Shown here: one piece after another, positions 43,475-52,925 of the stretch
Position numbering within the stretch: the first letter of the stretch is position 1
How the letters are laid out: each line of letters starts with the position of its first letter
DNA from: UBA7446 sp024639165
Lineage (GTDB): Bacteria > Bacteroidota > Bacteroidia > Flavobacteriales > Flavobacteriaceae
DNA: 64,000 nucleotides
Assembly (NCBI GenBank): GCA_024639165.1
Contig: JAHEIX010000001.1
Span: 1-64,000 of the forward strand
Direction of reading: 5' to 3'
Translations under genes and position numbers: made by a program
The notes under the pieces: model-generated
Databases searched by the model: none
Seen by the model: only the letters and a program-made list of their open reading frames with translations
Told to the model about the DNA's origin: nothing

Positions 43475-44461
43475 TTAGCGAAAACTTACAGAGACCCCAA
43501 CATTAAGCGTATTAAATTCCTGAAGTGTATAATTGGCAAAGATCTTTAAAAACAACAAATTAGCTCTGGCGCCAATCATGGCGTGAGTACCTGTGTATTC
43601 CTTTTCAGATTTTAAAGGATCGTTAAGTGTTTTTGATGTTCCATCAGCAAGCGGAATACTATAATCTCCAAGCATGTCAAATGCTACATTTCCTTTGCCA
43701 TATCCAATACCACCCACAATACTGATGATGGGAAAATCCAATGATCCAAGTGCTTGAATGGTAAACGTATCTACGTCATAGTTAACCATTTGGTCGGTAT
43801 TTACACTACTTAGCTGATAATCCAAATTCATTTTAGAATAAGATGCCAATGCAGAAATATTAAGCGGAAGTTTATCCAAAAAACCAAAATACTGCATTAG
43901 GTTATGCTTGAAACCAACACCAAAAAGACCAAACTCAGCGCCTTGGTTTTTTAGTTTAGGCACATAGCGTACCATTAAATCGGTATCGAAAAATAAGCCT
44001 AAGCCAAGTTGTAAGTAGGGTGTAGGAACTGAGTTCATTATCAAATCATCTCCTAAACCCCCTGGCATTTCTAAAGACTGAGAAATGCTGGTACCTGGTA
44101 AGGTATATGTGAAATTTGTACTGCTATTAGCGCCAAAAACAGTGTTTGCTGTAGTTGCCGTCGAACTAAGTTCTTTTAGCCCTAAATCAGCAATTGTAAA
44201 TGACTTTGCTGCATCTGAAACACTTGGTGAGGCAGCACCAAAAGTAATGTCAAAACCAAGTTTTTTATGTGTCTTGGCAGATGATGCCCAGCCGCTGTTT
44301 AAGCTGTAGGTCAATGATTGCCCTAGTGGCGCAACATATGCATCAACGAGCGTTTGTGCATCTTGAGTTGTGGCCTTCAATACGTTATCCAAATCATCAA
44401 ATAATTGTGCAGAAGAGAATGTGGTGGTAAGTGAAATTAAAAATAGGGTTAGGTTTTTCAT
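43475..44461 (-). CDS. DUF6588 family outer-membrane-type protein
   Basis: 328 residues with a Sec signal peptide (about 1-19, ending SSAQ). The rest alternates short amphipathic strands, and the C-terminus LNVGVSVSFR ends in an aromatic-basic pair typical of beta-barrel outer-membrane proteins. I recognise the pattern LFDDLDNVLKATTQDAQTLVDAYVAPLGQ as DUF6588, unknown function. A possible -7 box precedes the gene, so it may be expressed apart from the barrel gene upstream. Confidence 0.8.
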   Translation of the reverse strand: MKNLTLFLISLTTTFSSAQLFDDLDNVLKATTQDAQTLVDAYVAPLGQSLTYSLNSGWASSAKTHKKLGFDITFGAASPSVSDAAKSFTIADLGLKELSSTATTANTVFGANSSTNFTYTLPGTSISQSLEMPGGLGDDLIMNSVPTPYLQLGLGLFFDTDLMVRYVPKLKNQGAEFGLFGVGFKHNLMQYFGFLDKLPLNISALASYSKMNLDYQLSSVNTDQMVNYDVDTFTIQALGSLDFPIISIVGGIGYGKGNVAFDMLGDYSIPLADGTSKTLNDPLKSEKEYTGTHAMIGARANLLFLKIFANYTLQEFNTLNVGVSVSFR

Positions 44462-44487
44462 TTTAGGTTTTTTTGAGGTTACACTTT

Positions 44488-44495
44488 CAAAAATA
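44488..44495 (-). promoter_or_regulatory. Possible -7 box for DUF6588 gene
   Basis: The minus strand reads TATTTTTG in the 36-base gap between the barrel gene and the DUF6588 gene, 26 bases before the ATG. No TTG is found at the right spacing, so it is a weak call. Confidence 0.4.
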
Positions 44496-44497
44496 CG

Positions 44498-47167
44498 CTA
44501 AATAAAATATTTGAGCGTGAGGTAGATAAAGCGTGGTTGAATCATATACAGCGTAGTGATTTGTGAGATCCCAGAAAAACTATCTCTATTTATACTGCTG
44601 TTACCCAATACATTTTTTGCTTGAAATCCAAACTCCCACTTACTGTCTTTCTTGTTGTAAAGTAATGACATGGACAAGTCGTCGTATTTGTTGAGCGAAG
44701 TACTCCCCAAGCGATAATCATAGAAACTGTAATCGGCCAAAAAGATAAAACCGTTTAGAAAGGCTGCATCCACTCCAACAAAAGGACGCTCGGTAATATA
44801 GTAACGCACACGATCCTCATCCTTTGAGCGATTGTTGTTGTAGCTATAGCCCACTTGAACATTTGGAGCAGCCTTAAAATTGGTTGCTAGGGTTGCACTT
44901 GCAAACTGGGTGAAGTAGTTAAATTGACGCAAATCTCCATTAACAATATTGTAGGATTTGTTTTTATTGGCTCGAAGCGTGAAACTCGTTTTTAAGTTAT
45001 TAAACCTTTTTTGAAGCCGTGCATTTATATTGATGCGTTCTTCTGCTTTTGGAGAATTAAAAGGAGAAGACTCGCGATTGATCCCAGAAACAACATTTAC
45101 CGTTTTAAAATTATCGAACTGTTTTCGGTAGTTCATACGAATAAAGATATTCGTGAAGTTAAACATGTTGAAATTGAAATAGTTTAAACTGAAATTATGA
45201 AAATACGCAGGCTTTAATTCACTATTACCGAGGAATAATCTGTTGTAATTGCTGAAGGTATAGCCCGCTCCAAGCCTACTCACATCGGAATACTGCAGTT
45301 GTGCCCGATAAGTGAAGCGTAATGATTCTGATTTGCGAAACTGATACCGAACCCAAACATCTGGTAAAATCCTTGTCTCCTTGTTCGTAGTAGGGTTCAA
45401 TTGAAGGGTCTTAATATCGTAGTTGTGCAATGTAAAACCGGGATTGATTAGAAACTTGCCCACTTTTACTCTGTAGCGAACCGCAGTGTATATATCCGAA
45501 AAGTCAAAATGAACATCGTTAATAAGGTTGGGCTGATCAAAAACAGTAAGCGTACCATCAACTGTGTTCCCCATGCTGGAAGTATAATCTTGTTTAACTT
45601 GAGTGGTGCCCACTGTGAAATTTAAACTTGACGTATCATTCAACATATAATAGTATTCCAAACGCCCATCGAGCTTATTGGTTTTTGTAAAACGATTTTG
45701 TTGAACTAAATAGCCTTCAGGCTGGTTGCTTAGGGGAAGGACATTTGGAAAAAGAATGCGTTCTTTTAGCAATTCAAAAAAGGGGTTTTCCTCTTGAAGG
45801 GTGTGCTGTAATTCAAGTGCAAAAATATGCTTCTCATTGAGTGTGAAATACGCATTTAGATTCTGACTTAACTGCTTTGGTGTTTGTTCGCGAAGCGAGC
45901 TAATTTCTTCTACTCTTGTGGCAGAAGATGTTAAGTCGCTGTATTCCGATTCATCGGCTTTTCGATAGAACACATCATACTCAAACTGAAAGTCAGGATT
46001 TGCGTTGTAGAGCGTGCTGAACTTATACAGTTCTGATGTATTTGACTGATCAAAATCGTTGTCTGTCACTTCTTTGACACCCGTAGAGGTGAACGTGCGT
46101 TCACGAATGGATTTGATTCGGGTGTTGTTTTTTGAAAGTATGGCAAAACCTGAAAGGGTTAATCCCTCTTTAGGCTGATGTGAAAAGTTAGTAGCGGCAA
46201 AATCATTTTCAATGGAGGCTGCATTGTTGTTTTGTAGGTTTGAAAGTCCTACGTCATCGGTTTGAATTTGAACGGAAGAACCACTTTGGTTGCTTTGATT
46301 TCTAAACCCGCCTGTAAATCTAAAGTAGTCCTGCCTTGTAAATGGATTTTCACCAAGGTTGTTTCTATTGCCAAGGAAGTTTATGCTGGTTTTTGGGCTG
46401 TAATAAAATACTTTTGGGTTTAGCAATATTCGATCTTTTTCGCCACCGCCTGCACCCAGTTCTCCAAACCAAAAGCGGTCTTTTCCTTCTTTTAACTTGA
46501 TATTGATGGCTATATTATCGTCGTTATTCGTAACACCGCTCAACTGTGAAATTTCATTGAAGTTTTTCAATACTTGAACCTTATCAACGGCATTTGCAGG
46601 TATGTTTTCCGTTGCTATTTTTGAGTCGCCATCGAAAAAATCTTTTCCCTCAACCATGACCTTCGTCACCTGTCGGCCTTCAACTTCAATTTGACCATCT
46701 GAAGTGATTTCAACGCCGGGTAAGTTTTCCAATACATCTTTTAGCTTACGTTCTGAGCCTGTATTAAAGGAGTCAGCATTATACACGATGGTATCGCCCT
46801 GAATGGATACGGGCATTTCATAAGTGACCTCCACTCCATCAAGCTGCTCTGCCTGCTCATACATTACAATCACCTCGTTGAGGTCGGTGGTTGATTTGCG
46901 GTCGAGTGAAACAGGCTTATATCCTAAATAAGAAATCTTTATGGTGTAGGGAACATTGTTTTTTATACCAATAGAAAATTTACCTTCCATATCCGATATG
47001 GCAAAATTATCCATTCGGTTGGTTTCTTGGTTAGTAGCAACAATATTGGCAGTGGATATAGCCACACCAAGACTGTCTAAAACAACCCCTTCAAGTCTAA
47101 TATTTTGACTCCAGGCACTTACTGATACAACAAAGACGAGCAATGCGCATACTTTCCTTTTTTCCAT
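44498..47167 (-). CDS. Outer-membrane beta-barrel protein, TonB-receptor-like
   Basis: 889 residues with a signal peptide (about 1-20, ending AWSQ), a CarboxypepD_reg-like beta-sandwich (about 22-105, IRLEGVVLDSLGVAISTANIV), a plug-like domain (about 125-225, including LENLPGVEITSDGQIEVEGRQ) and a long barrel region to the end. It resembles the flavobacterial outer-membrane beta-barrel family related to TonB-dependent receptors, but I see no SusD partner, so a glycan-uptake role is not indicated. It is co-transcribed with the GLPGLI protein 3 bases upstream. The ligand is unknown. Confidence 0.88.
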   Translation of the reverse strand: MEKRKVCALLVFVVSVSAWSQNIRLEGVVLDSLGVAISTANIVATNQETNRMDNFAISDMEGKFSIGIKNNVPYTIKISYLGYKPVSLDRKSTTDLNEVIVMYEQAEQLDGVEVTYEMPVSIQGDTIVYNADSFNTGSERKLKDVLENLPGVEITSDGQIEVEGRQVTKVMVEGKDFFDGDSKIATENIPANAVDKVQVLKNFNEISQLSGVTNNDDNIAINIKLKEGKDRFWFGELGAGGGEKDRILLNPKVFYYSPKTSINFLGNRNNLGENPFTRQDYFRFTGGFRNQSNQSGSSVQIQTDDVGLSNLQNNNAASIENDFAATNFSHQPKEGLTLSGFAILSKNNTRIKSIRERTFTSTGVKEVTDNDFDQSNTSELYKFSTLYNANPDFQFEYDVFYRKADESEYSDLTSSATRVEEISSLREQTPKQLSQNLNAYFTLNEKHIFALELQHTLQEENPFFELLKERILFPNVLPLSNQPEGYLVQQNRFTKTNKLDGRLEYYYMLNDTSSLNFTVGTTQVKQDYTSSMGNTVDGTLTVFDQPNLINDVHFDFSDIYTAVRYRVKVGKFLINPGFTLHNYDIKTLQLNPTTNKETRILPDVWVRYQFRKSESLRFTYRAQLQYSDVSRLGAGYTFSNYNRLFLGNSELKPAYFHNFSLNYFNFNMFNFTNIFIRMNYRKQFDNFKTVNVVSGINRESSPFNSPKAEERININARLQKRFNNLKTSFTLRANKNKSYNIVNGDLRQFNYFTQFASATLATNFKAAPNVQVGYSYNNNRSKDEDRVRYYITERPFVGVDAAFLNGFIFLADYSFYDYRLGSTSLNKYDDLSMSLLYNKKDSKWEFGFQAKNVLGNSSINRDSFSGISQITTLYMIQPRFIYLTLKYFI

Positions 47168-47170
47168 TAA

Positions 47171-48001
47171 CTATCCTTTTATCATGATGCGATTTCCGTT
47201 GCCTCTGTTTCCATTATTTTGAAAACGATCTCGCATTTCTTTCGCCTTTTGCTCTCTAATTTTTGAAAATTCCTTTTGGGTAACTGCTCGGCCTTTTTTA
47301 GGTGCTTCAAGCTTGATTTTATCGTTAACATTCATCTGTACTTCTGTACAAACCAAAACCCTATTGTCATCTTGCACCATCAGCACCAACCCGGGCAAAC
47401 CAAAATAGCTTGCAGGTCCAGCAGAAATGGGAATGTCGGGTGTAAACCATACAGAAACGGTAACAGCTACTTTTTCGGGGGCTTCTTTTTCTTCTTCTTC
47501 CTTTTTATTTCGATTGCCAAAAGACATAGTAAAGCTTGTTGGATCTTTCTTGTAGACATAGGTTGCTTCATAAGCGGTGTATTGCCCTATTTGCTTGGAT
47601 TCACCCGTAAAAGTCCATTTGCGTTGATTCGTGTTTTTTGACACCAAAAATGTCTTGCCAAATAATTCTTGTTGACTCGTTTGCTTGCGCGCAGCAAGGT
47701 CGGTATGCGTAATACTGCCATCACCTCCGCCAAAGCGCATAAAACCACCCCCGCGCCCTCCTTGAGGGCTGTCTAACTTTTCCTCTTTTTTGTATAAGGA
47801 TTGTGTTTGGTCAAAAAACAGATTGAAGCTTTGAGGTTCAGACATGAGTTTTTTGATACGCTCAGCCACATTTTTTGGAATATTGGGATTATTTGCAAAA
47901 TCCATATTCATACTGACTTTCATGGTGTAGGTTGCCTTTGCAAGCTGTCCGTTTGAAAAGAACGGAGTTAAGATCAATAAAGACAAAAGAATTTTAAACA
48001 T
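47171..48001 (-). CDS. GLPGLI family protein
   Basis: 276-residue secreted protein. I set the start at the ATG at 48001, giving a clean signal peptide MFKILLSLLILTPFFSNGQ. The family name motif is present as FGLPGLVLMVQDDNRV (about residue 214), followed by the EVQMNVNDKIKLEAPKKG segment. Glycine/arginine-rich stretches occur at about 84-98 and at the C-terminus. GLPGLI proteins are confined to Bacteroidota and typically sit next to outer-membrane barrel genes as here. Their function is not established. Confidence 0.9.
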   Translation of the reverse strand: MFKILLSLLILTPFFSNGQLAKATYTMKVSMNMDFANNPNIPKNVAERIKKLMSEPQSFNLFFDQTQSLYKKEEKLDSPQGGRGGGFMRFGGGDGSITHTDLAARKQTSQQELFGKTFLVSKNTNQRKWTFTGESKQIGQYTAYEATYVYKKDPTSFTMSFGNRNKKEEEEKEAPEKVAVTVSVWFTPDIPISAGPASYFGLPGLVLMVQDDNRVLVCTEVQMNVNDKIKLEAPKKGRAVTQKEFSKIREQKAKEMRDRFQNNGNRGNGNRIMIKG

Positions 48002-48112
48002 AACGTATTCAATATTAGACACAAGATATCACAAAAAGTTTTAATTTAAATTATAGCGACCAAGGGGGAATTTTTTTTGGAAAGATACTTATATTGTGGC
48101 TAAATTTTACAT

Positions 48113-48736
48113 ATGCATATTGCCATAGCTGGAAATATAGGAGCTGGAAAAACATCGCTCACAGAACTACTGCACAAACACTATGGATGGGAAGCACATT
48201 ATGAAGATGTTGTTGAGAATCCCTACCTCGATGATTTTTATGCTGAAATGGAACGTTGGTCATTTAACCTTCAAATCTATTTCCTAAACAGGCGATTCCG
48301 ACAAATTTTGGAAATCCAAAAAAAGGGGAATGACGTGGTACAAGACCGTTCCATATATGAAGACGCCCATATTTTTGCGCCAAATCTCAATGCTATGGGA
48401 CTCATGACGCATCGTGATTTTAAAAATTATCAAGCTGTTTTTGAGCTTATGGAATCTTTGGTTAAAGGTCCAGATTTGATGATCTATTTAAGAAGTTCGA
48501 TTTCAAATCTCGTCTCACAAATACACAAGCGCGGACGTGATTATGAAAATTCCATCAGTATTGAGTACTTAAGCAGGCTTAATGAACGCTATGAAGCTTG
48601 GGTGCACAACTATGATAAAGGAAAAATCCTAATTATTGAAGTGGACGACATTAATTTCGTGGACAACACCTCAGACCTCAGTACTGTAATTGAAAAAATT
48701 GATGCGGAATTGAGCGGGCTTTTTACTTCTTCGTAA
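48113..48736 (+). CDS. Deoxynucleoside kinase
   Basis: P-loop kinase of 207 residues: GNIGAGKTS at 7-15, the DRS motif in QDRSIYEDAHIF near 75 and a lid with arginines in KRGRDYE near 140. It phosphorylates deoxynucleosides (dA/dG/dC type) with ATP in the salvage route; the exact substrate is not readable. It diverges from the GLPGLI gene. Its 3' end overlaps the pyrophosphatase gene on the other strand by 14 bases. Confidence 0.9.
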   Translation: MHIAIAGNIGAGKTSLTELLHKHYGWEAHYEDVVENPYLDDFYAEMERWSFNLQIYFLNRRFRQILEIQKKGNDVVQDRSIYEDAHIFAPNLNAMGLMTHRDFKNYQAVFELMESLVKGPDLMIYLRSSISNLVSQIHKRGRDYENSISIEYLSRLNERYEAWVHNYDKGKILIIEVDDINFVDNTSDLSTVIEKIDAELSGLFTSS

Positions 48737-51065
48737 CGCCAAGTTCACTTTCAGCTGTTGTGATAGCTTCCTGAACTTCAGTGGCAGTACCTTCAAATAC
48801 CTTTACTTGTTCAACTTCCTGTCCGTCTTGGTCAGTAACCACTGTTAGGGTGCCTTTAGCCATACCCTCATCTGTGCGTTCCATTTGGACTTCTACATGA
48901 ACCACGTCGGAACTGTGGCCATCACCCAAAAGCGGAGCCATCACAAGACCGATCAAACACGTAAGCTTAATCAAAATATTCATGGAAGGACCAGAAGTGT
49001 CTTTAAATGGATCACCAACCGTGTCGCCAGTAACTGCAGCTTTGTGCGCTTCGCTCCCTTTAAAGGTCATCTCGCCATCAATCTCTACTCCAGCTTCAAA
49101 TGATTTTTTAGCGTTGTCCCATGCACCACCTGCGTTATTTTGGAAAATTGCCCACATAACACCAGACACACAAACACCTGCCATATAACCACCGAGTGGT
49201 TCAGCACCAAATAATAATCCAATCAAAATGGGAGTAATAATGGTAATTAAACCGGGTAATAGCATTTCCTTAAGTGCAGCCTGGGTAGAAATATCCACAC
49301 ACTTGGCATACTCAGGCTTTCCTTTTCCTTCTAAAATTCCGGGGATCTCTTTAAACTGACGACGCACCTCTTGCACCATTTCCATGGCGGCCTTGCCAAC
49401 AGATTGCATGGCAAGCGCAGAGAAGACAACAGGTATCATACCCCCTATAAATAACATTGCCAGTACATCCGCTTTAAAGATGTTGATTCCGTCAATACCC
49501 GTGAAGGTTACATAAGCAGCAAATAATGCCAAGGCTGTAAGTGCAGCAGAAGCAATGGCAAATCCTTTACCTACCGCCGCAGTGGTGTTTCCTACTGAAT
49601 CTAAGATATCTGTACGCTCACGTACTTTTGGCTCAAGTTCACTCATTTCAGCTACGCCCCCTGCATTGTCCGCAATAGGACCAAAGGCATCAATTGCCAA
49701 TTGCATTGCAGTGGTTGCCATCATTGCGGATGCTGCTAGTGCAACTCCGTAGAAGCCCGCTAGTGCATAAGAACCATAAATAGCGGCTGCAAATAAAATA
49801 ACAGATGAAAAGGTAGATTTCATACCCACAGCCAGTCCAGCTATAATATTGGTAGCAGCACCTGTAGAACTGTTTTGAACGATGTCCATAACAGGTTTTT
49901 TGCCTAGTGAGGTATAATATGCGGTTACCATGGAAATCAAGGCACCAACAGCTAAGCCGATACAGGCAGCAAAAAATACGTTTATGGATGGAACAGCAAC
50001 AACTCCCTCACCAAAGAAAGTCATGTTGATGGTGTCTTCTAGCATCCAGTCAATCAAAAACCAGCTCGCAACCAATGTCAGTAGAATTGCAGCCCAGTTT
50101 CCTGTGTCTAGCGCTTTTTGTACTTGTGACTCTTTTGCATCGTTAGATTTGATACGAACAAATAAGGTTCCGATAATAGATGCCAAAACACCTACACCTG
50201 CAATGACTAATGGCAACAATATAGGCCCCATTCCATTAAAAGAAACAAGTTCAGTACCAGCGTCTAGCATGTCTTTTACGACGTAATTACCCAAGACCAT
50301 AGCAGCTAACACGGTCGCTACGTAAGAACCAAATAAATCGGCACCCATCCCAGCTACATCACCCACGTTATCACCAACATTATCAGCAATTGTTGCAGGG
50401 TTACGGGGATCGTCTTCAGGAATGCCTGCCTCTACTTTTCCAACAAGGTCAGCGCCAACATCGGCAGCCTTGGTATAAATACCTCCACCTACACGTGCAA
50501 ACAACGCAATAGATTCCGCACCTAAAGAAAAGCCCGCTAAGGTTTCTAGCACAACGGTCATGTTCGCATAAAAGGTTCCGTCTTGACCCATGAATTGACC
50601 AATAAAAAACAAAAACAATAAGCTCAATCCCAGTACGGCTAGTCCCGCTACGCCCAGTCCCATTACGGTCCCTCCGTTAAAAGAGACGTTTAACGCGTTT
50701 GGCAAACTTGTTTTGGCAGCCTCTGCAGTACGTGCATTGGCATCAGTGGCAATACGCATCCCGATGTTACCAGCAAAGGCACTAAAAAAAGCACCAAAAA
50801 TAAAGGCGGGTACAATCATCCAATGAGTGGATTCAACTAGAGTAGAAACGATGTATAAGGCGACAGACGCACCAACAACAAAAAAGGAAAGCAGTCGATA
50901 TTCAGCACCTAAGAAAGCAAGTGCGCCTTCTTTAATAGCGCTTGAAATTTCAATCATCTTGGCGTCTCCAGCAGCTTGCTTGCGCACCCATTGGGCTTTG
51001 ATGATCATAACAATTAGGCCAAGTACGGCGAGTACTATTGGAAGGTAAAAAACAAATTCATTCAT
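48723..51065 (-). CDS. hppA: Membrane-bound ion-pumping pyrophosphatase HppA
   Basis: Couples PPi hydrolysis to export of H+ or Na+. The 780-residue protein has about 16 membrane helices, the PPi-binding segment DDPRNPATIADNVGDNVGD (about 217-235) and SVGNTTAAVGKGFAI (about 491-505). Alanine after GNTT is the mark of the K+-dependent class. After the last helix (about 715) there is an unusual acidic hydrophilic tail of roughly 65 residues. Whether it pumps protons or sodium needs experiment. pdhB lies upstream by 19 bases. Confidence 0.94.
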   Translation of the reverse strand: MNEFVFYLPIVLAVLGLIVMIIKAQWVRKQAAGDAKMIEISSAIKEGALAFLGAEYRLLSFFVVGASVALYIVSTLVESTHWMIVPAFIFGAFFSAFAGNIGMRIATDANARTAEAAKTSLPNALNVSFNGGTVMGLGVAGLAVLGLSLLFLFFIGQFMGQDGTFYANMTVVLETLAGFSLGAESIALFARVGGGIYTKAADVGADLVGKVEAGIPEDDPRNPATIADNVGDNVGDVAGMGADLFGSYVATVLAAMVLGNYVVKDMLDAGTELVSFNGMGPILLPLVIAGVGVLASIIGTLFVRIKSNDAKESQVQKALDTGNWAAILLTLVASWFLIDWMLEDTINMTFFGEGVVAVPSINVFFAACIGLAVGALISMVTAYYTSLGKKPVMDIVQNSSTGAATNIIAGLAVGMKSTFSSVILFAAAIYGSYALAGFYGVALAASAMMATTAMQLAIDAFGPIADNAGGVAEMSELEPKVRERTDILDSVGNTTAAVGKGFAIASAALTALALFAAYVTFTGIDGINIFKADVLAMLFIGGMIPVVFSALAMQSVGKAAMEMVQEVRRQFKEIPGILEGKGKPEYAKCVDISTQAALKEMLLPGLITIITPILIGLLFGAEPLGGYMAGVCVSGVMWAIFQNNAGGAWDNAKKSFEAGVEIDGEMTFKGSEAHKAAVTGDTVGDPFKDTSGPSMNILIKLTCLIGLVMAPLLGDGHSSDVVHVEVQMERTDEGMAKGTLTVVTDQDGQEVEQVKVFEGTATEVQEAITTAESELGVTKK

Positions 51066-51084
51066 GTGTAGTGTGGTAATTGGT

Positions 51085-52059
51085 TTAATTCATAACTTTT
51101 TTTACAGCGCGTACAACATCCTCATGGTTGGGTAACCATTCTTGTAACAATACAGGAGAATAGGGTGCAGGCGTATCGGCTGTATTGATTTTCTGAACAG
51201 GAGCGTCCAAATAATCAAAAGCCTGACTTTGTACTTGATAGGTAATTTCGGTGGATATATTTCCAAAGGGCCACGATTCTTCTAAAATAACCAATCTGTT
51301 GGTTTTTTTAACAGAAGTAAGGATGGTATCCATATCCAGTGGGCGAATGGTTCTCAAATCAATAAGCTCACAAGAAATATTTTCTTTTGCTAATATAGCA
51401 ACGGCTTTTTGCGCTTCTTTTAAGATTTTTCCAAAGGAAACTATCGTAACATCTTGTCCTTGTTGCTTTACTTCTGCAACGCCAATAGGCAATACATATT
51501 CCCCTTCAGGCACTTCACCTTTGTCTCCATACATTTGCTCAGACTCCATAAAAATAACAGGATCATTATCTCTAATGGCAGCCTTTAACAAGCCTTTGGC
51601 ATCATACGGGTTTGCAGGTACAATTACTTTTAGGCCAGGACAATTGGCATACCAACTCTCAAATGCCTGTGAGTGGGTTGCGGCCAACTGACCGGCAGAA
51701 CCGGTTGGCCCACGAAATACGATTGGACATGGAAACTGCCCGCCAGACATCTGACGAATTTTTGCTGCGTTGTTTATGATTTGATCGATGCCAACTAGCG
51801 CAAAATTGAATGTCATAAATTCGATGATGGGTCTATTCCCTGTCATGGTCGAACCTACGCCAATACCGGCAAATCCAAGTTCGGAAATTGGGGTATCGAT
51901 AACACGCTTCTCACCAAACTCATCCAACATACCTTTAGAAGCTTTATAAGCACCGTTGTACTCAGCAACTTCCTCGCCCATTAAATATATGCTATCGTCT
52001 AAGCGCATTTCCTCAGACATTGCTTCGCATATTGCTTCTCTAAATTGAATGGTTCTCAT
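51085..52059 (-). CDS. pdhB: Pyruvate dehydrogenase E1 beta subunit
   Basis: 324 residues of the transketolase-like beta subunit that forms the E1 heterotetramer with an alpha subunit and decarboxylates pyruvate using thiamine diphosphate. TIQFREAICEAMSEEM opens it; the Glu in GEEVAEYNGAYKASKG and FRGPTGSAGQLAATHSQAFE are typical of the PDH type rather than branched-chain E1. The alpha subunit and E2 genes are not adjacent, which is common in this group. It has a good promoter of its own. Confidence 0.92.
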   Translation of the reverse strand: MRTIQFREAICEAMSEEMRLDDSIYLMGEEVAEYNGAYKASKGMLDEFGEKRVIDTPISELGFAGIGVGSTMTGNRPIIEFMTFNFALVGIDQIINNAAKIRQMSGGQFPCPIVFRGPTGSAGQLAATHSQAFESWYANCPGLKVIVPANPYDAKGLLKAAIRDNDPVIFMESEQMYGDKGEVPEGEYVLPIGVAEVKQQGQDVTIVSFGKILKEAQKAVAILAKENISCELIDLRTIRPLDMDTILTSVKKTNRLVILEESWPFGNISTEITYQVQSQAFDYLDAPVQKINTADTPAPYSPVLLQEWLPNHEDVVRAVKKVMN

Positions 52060-52076
52060 ATAAGTTTTAAGAGGCG

Positions 52077-52106
52077 CAAAAGTAGCAATAAAATACCTTA
52101 AAGCAA
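52077..52106 (-). promoter_or_regulatory. Promoter of pdhB
   Basis: The minus strand has TTG at 52106-52104, a 19-base spacer and TACTTTTG at 52084-52077, the same arrangement as at the aromatic operon. It lies 18-47 bases before the pdhB start codon. Confidence 0.8.
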
Positions 52107-52144
52107 AAGACTTCTATTTATTATGCGTGCATAGTATTTTTTTA

Positions 52145-52152
52145 TACATTTG
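52145..52152 (+). promoter_or_regulatory. -7 box of etfBA
   Basis: TACATTTG matches TAnnTTTG and ends 17 bases before the etfB ATG. I find no TTG at the right upstream distance, so the promoter may depend on an activator or have a weak -33 element. Confidence 0.55.
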
Positions 52153-52169
52153 AACTAAATTCTAAATCT

Positions 52170-52916
52170 ATGAACATACTCGTTTGCATAAGCCATGTTC
52201 CAGACACCACCTCTAAAATAAACTTCGTTGAAAACGATACGCAATTTGATACAAATGGGGTGCAGTTTGTTATCAATCCCAACGATGAATTTGGGCTTAC
52301 CCGTGCCATTTGGTTTAAAGAAAAACAAGGGGCGCAAGTGCATGTTATTCATGTGGGCACTGCAGCTGCAGAACCTACGCTCCGCAAGTGCTTGGCTATA
52401 GGCGCCGATAAAGCTTTTCGTATCGATACCCCTGCATCAGATGGAATGCAAGTTGCTAAAGAGCTCGCTGCATTTGTTAGTACCAATCCATATGACCTTG
52501 TCATTGCAGGCCGGGAATCTATTGATTACAACGGCGCGATGGTGCCTGGTATACTTGCAGCACTGCTCGATATTGCTTTTGTACCCAATTGCGTTGGTTT
52601 GGAAATTGATGGCAACAATGCCATTGCTGAACGCGAAATTGATGGCGGACGTGAAAAACTAAAAGGGAATTTGCCGATGGTTATTGGCGGACAAAAGGGT
52701 CTTGTTGAAGAAGCTGATCTTAAAATTCCAAACATGCGCGGCATCATGCAAGCACGACAAAAACCCTTTGAAGTGCTAAATCCAAAGGGTTCGGAGATCC
52801 CCACCAAAGATGTGCTATTTGAAAAGCCATCTCCAAAAGCTGAAGTCAAGCTCGTTCCTGCTGACGACATCGACCAATTGATCGAATTATTACATAAAGA
52901 AGCTAACGTTATTTAA
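52170..52916 (+). CDS. etfB: Electron transfer flavoprotein beta subunit
   Basis: 248 residues of the EtfB/FixA fold that binds AMP and with EtfA carries electrons from acyl-CoA dehydrogenases. MNILVCISHVPDTTSKINF opens it, VIAGRESIDYNGAMVPGILA (about 111-130) and the segment QKGLVEEADLKIPNMRGIMQ are typical. etfA follows after 9 bases. No dehydrogenase or ETF-quinone oxidoreductase gene is in view. Confidence 0.95.
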   Translation: MNILVCISHVPDTTSKINFVENDTQFDTNGVQFVINPNDEFGLTRAIWFKEKQGAQVHVIHVGTAAAEPTLRKCLAIGADKAFRIDTPASDGMQVAKELAAFVSTNPYDLVIAGRESIDYNGAMVPGILAALLDIAFVPNCVGLEIDGNNAIAEREIDGGREKLKGNLPMVIGGQKGLVEEADLKIPNMRGIMQARQKPFEVLNPKGSEIPTKDVLFEKPSPKAEVKLVPADDIDQLIELLHKEANVI

Positions 52917-52925
52917 CCTAATATT

